Source: PCRC01 sp040384665
GTDB taxonomy: Bacteria; Pseudomonadota; Gammaproteobacteria; Burkholderiales; Burkholderiaceae_C
Assembly (NCBI GenBank): GCA_040384665.1
Contig: JAZKIY010000010.1
Location: forward strand, 98,003 to 162,002
Length of the DNA: 64,000 bases
Direction of reading: 5' to 3'
The notes below the pieces were generated by a model. That model was not told the DNA's origin. It searched no databases and saw only the letters and a list, made by a program, of their open reading frames with translations. Positions within the stretch are counted from its first letter, which is position 1, and every line of letters begins with the position of its first letter. Of the stretch, positions 62,559 to 64,000 are shown in pieces. Both the position numbers and the translations under genes were made by a program.

Positions 62559-63266
62559 TTATTTCCCTCCCGCCGTGTGGCCGGGTATCTGCAAGCGGCC
62601 CTCAACGAACAGCATGACCCGGTTGATGGCAAACGCCGAAACAAAGTACAACGCGGTCACCGCCAGGTAAATCTCCACGCCGCGCGAGGTTTCTTCCTGT
62701 GCCTGCATGGCGAACATCGTGAGTTCGGTGACGGAGACCGCAAAGGCCACCGACGAGTTCTTGACGATGTTCATGCTTTCGCTGGTGAGCGGTGGCAACA
62801 CGATGCGAAAAGCCATGGGCAACAGCACGTAGCGGTAGGTTTGTGGCAGCGTGAAGCCGACCGCCAAGCCCGCATAACGCTGGCCGCGCGGCAGGCTCTG
62901 GATACCGGCCTTGACCTGTTCGGACACCCGCGCCGATGTGAAAAAGCCGAGCGCCACCACCACCAGCAGGAAGCTGGGCACCTGCTGCAATGACGTGAAC
63001 AGGCCGGGGATCACGTGGTACCAGAGGATGATCTGCACCAGCAAGGGGATGTTGCGGAACACCTCGGTCCAGGTGTTGCCGAGCAGCATCAGCCATTTGT
63101 TGGGCGCCGTGCGCAGAATGCCCATCAGCGAACCCACCACCAAAGCGATGGCCAGTGCCAGCAGCGCCACCGACAGGGTCCAGCCCCAGGCGGACAGCAT
63201 CCATTGCCAGTAGGTCGGGTCTTTGCCGCCCGGGTCCTGTAAAAAAACCTGCCAATCCCACGTCAT
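62559..63266 (-). CDS. gltJ: Amino-acid ABC transporter permease (GltJ type)
   Basis: A 235-aa permease starting MTWDWQVFLQDPGGKDPTYWQW, an N-terminus typical of GltJ. Membrane segments include LSVALLALAIALVVGSLMG, and the coupling loop is SEQVKAGIQSLPRGQRYAGLAVGFT. It is separated from gltI by a 120-base gap holding a hairpin, so it may be expressed at a lower level than the binding protein. Confidence 0.94.
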   Translation of the reverse strand: MTWDWQVFLQDPGGKDPTYWQWMLSAWGWTLSVALLALAIALVVGSLMGILRTAPNKWLMLLGNTWTEVFRNIPLLVQIILWYHVIPGLFTSLQQVPSFLLVVVALGFFTSARVSEQVKAGIQSLPRGQRYAGLAVGFTLPQTYRYVLLPMAFRIVLPPLTSESMNIVKNSSVAFAVSVTELTMFAMQAQEETSRGVEIYLAVTALYFVSAFAINRVMLFVEGRLQIPGHTAGGK

Positions 63267-63318
63267 GAACGCTCTCCCATGTTGTGCTTATTGTCAAACC
63301 CCGTGTGGCGCTTCGCCC

Positions 63319-63354
63319 GAAAAAAACCCGCCCAGATGGTGTGTCGGGGCGGGT
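63319..63354 (-). terminator. Hairpin with T-run between gltI and gltJ
   Basis: ACCCGCCC (63326-63333) and GGGCGGGT (63347-63354) pair over 8 bp with a 13-base loop. On the minus strand a run of seven T follows (complement of A at 63320-63326). It is in the middle of the operon and can partly terminate transcription after gltI, keeping the binding protein in excess over the permeases. Confidence 0.8.
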
Positions 63355-63386
63355 GTTGGTACTGTCAGTGCGCGTACCTGCCGTGC

Positions 63387-64000
63387 TTATTTCGCGGCGT
63401 AGTCTTCAGCGGGCTTGTTGTTCTGGTTTTTCAGCGCGTCCTTGAGCGTGTCGCTCATCGGCAGGCCCACTTTGGAGCCCGTCGGTGGCGTTGGCTCGAG
63501 GAACCACTTGTCGTACAGCTTGTTGATTTCGCCCGACTTCACCATCGTGGCGATGGTCTTGTTGACGACCTTCAGGAACTCGGTGTCGTCCTTGCGCACC
63601 ATGATGGCGATGGGCTCGACCGACAGCACTTCACCCACGATCTTGTAGTCGGCAGGGGTCTTGGAGCGGGCGATCAGGCCAGCCAGCAGGCTGCCGTCCA
63701 TCACGAACACGTCGGCACGGCCAGATTCGAGCAACAGGAAGCTGTCGGCATGGTCTTTGCCGAACACGTCCTTGAACTCCACGCCAGAAGCGCGTTTGTT
63801 TTTGCGCAGCGTCTGCACCGAAGTGGTTCCGGTGGTGGTTGCGACTGTCTTGCCGCCCAGGTCGGCCACCGACTTGATGCCAGAGCTGGCCTTGGTGGCA
63901 ATGCGCACCTCTTCCACAAACGTGGTGTTGGCAAAGCTCACGTCTTTCTGGCGCGTGGCGTTGTTGGTGGTGGAGCCGCACTCGATGTCCACGGTGCCGT
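63387..64000 (-). CDS. gltI: Glutamate/aspartate ABC transporter substrate-binding protein (5' part outside window)
   Basis: This is the C-terminal 204 residues or so of a periplasmic binding protein for acidic amino acids. The visible N-terminal end reads GTVDIECGSTTNN, a motif of the GltI family, and the ligand-binding region continues with GRADVFVMDGSLLAGL. The start lies beyond the right edge of the window. It is the first gene of the gltIJKL order. Confidence 0.93.
   Translation of the reverse strand, partial: GTVDIECGSTTNNATRQKDVSFANTTFVEEVRIATKASSGIKSVADLGGKTVATTTGTTSVQTLRKNKRASGVEFKDVFGKDHADSFLLLESGRADVFVMDGSLLAGLIARSKTPADYKIVGEVLSVEPIAIMVRKDDTEFLKVVNKTIATMVKSGEINKLYDKWFLEPTPPTGSKVGLPMSDTLKDALKNQNNKPAEDYAAK

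Overview
The window is a high-GC bacterial chromosome segment made almost entirely of conserved core genes. It has a complete division and cell wall (dcw) cluster, accB-accC-prmA, hslV-hslU, dapF-DUF484-xerC, a DksA with a very long Lys/Ala/Pro-rich N-terminus, a class A RNase P RNA and a gltIJKL-type transporter. Gene content, gene order and the dispersed intergenic palindromes point to Betaproteobacteria, order Burkholderiales, most likely family Comamonadaceae (Rhodoferax/Polaromonas/Hydrogenophaga-like). This placement is inferred from gene content and not from a computed tree.

Layout. 1-3836 (minus): prmA (cut by the window edge), accC and accB behind a clear sigma70-type promoter, a TlpA-like thioredoxin and a nucleotidyltransferase-like protein. 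3990-5348 (plus): mpl. 5358-9470 (minus): aroG preceded by a leader-peptide attenuator, tldD, rodA. 9508-16851 (plus): YqiA-like esterase, RNase II family exonuclease, TonB-C protein, aroE, mtgA, PlsC-like and CdsA-like lipid genes, ruvC. 16931-18305: divergent AraC/DJ-1 regulator and a small monooxygenase. 18329-36830 (minus): small membrane protein, lpxC, and the dcw cluster read mraZ-rsmH-ftsL-ftsI-murE-murF-mraY-murD-ftsW-murG-murC-ddl-ftsQ-ftsA-ftsZ. 37071-46856 (minus): hslU, hslV, a STAS protein, dksA, a COG0523 metallochaperone, rlmI, xerC, DUF484, dapF. 46906-52463 (plus, except rnpB): carboxymuconolactone decarboxylase-like protein, Nudix/metallo-beta-lactamase fusion, rnpB (minus), cysteine synthase, COG2509 flavoprotein. 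52519-58040 (minus): oxidoreductase/SDR/TetR cassette, htpX, DUF3025, pyrC. 58178-61077 (plus): TRAP transporter. 61140-64000 (minus): amino-acid ABC transporter cut by the right edge.

How the genes work together. The dominant theme is envelope synthesis. mraZ to ftsZ supplies the cytoplasmic muropeptide ligases, lipid I/II formation, the septal synthase FtsI/FtsW and the FtsQ/L/A/Z divisome. MtgA, RodA, Mpl, LpxC and the PlsC/CdsA pair are in the same window, and dapF supplies the meso-diaminopimelate that MurE and Mpl use. Many dcw junctions are 4-base ATGA overlaps, so much of the cluster is probably translationally coupled. Four 10-base-spaced repeats in front of mraZ look like the MraZ operator.

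Nothing here looks like a defence island, prophage, CRISPR array or wholly new multi-gene system. The best non-routine signals are: (1) a textbook attenuator in front of aroG with a Tyr/Phe-rich leader peptide; (2) a family of divergent short repeats found between genes and also inside murD, dapF, rlmI and the end of murC; (3) an identical 16-base near-palindrome at the start of a tetR gene and in front of the short-chain dehydrogenase gene it probably controls; (4) a perfect 9-base inverted repeat abutting the start codon of the AraC/DJ-1 regulator; (5) a 58-codon membrane protein gene next to lpxC. Starts were chosen by family length, RBS and overlap, and several differ from the longest open frame.
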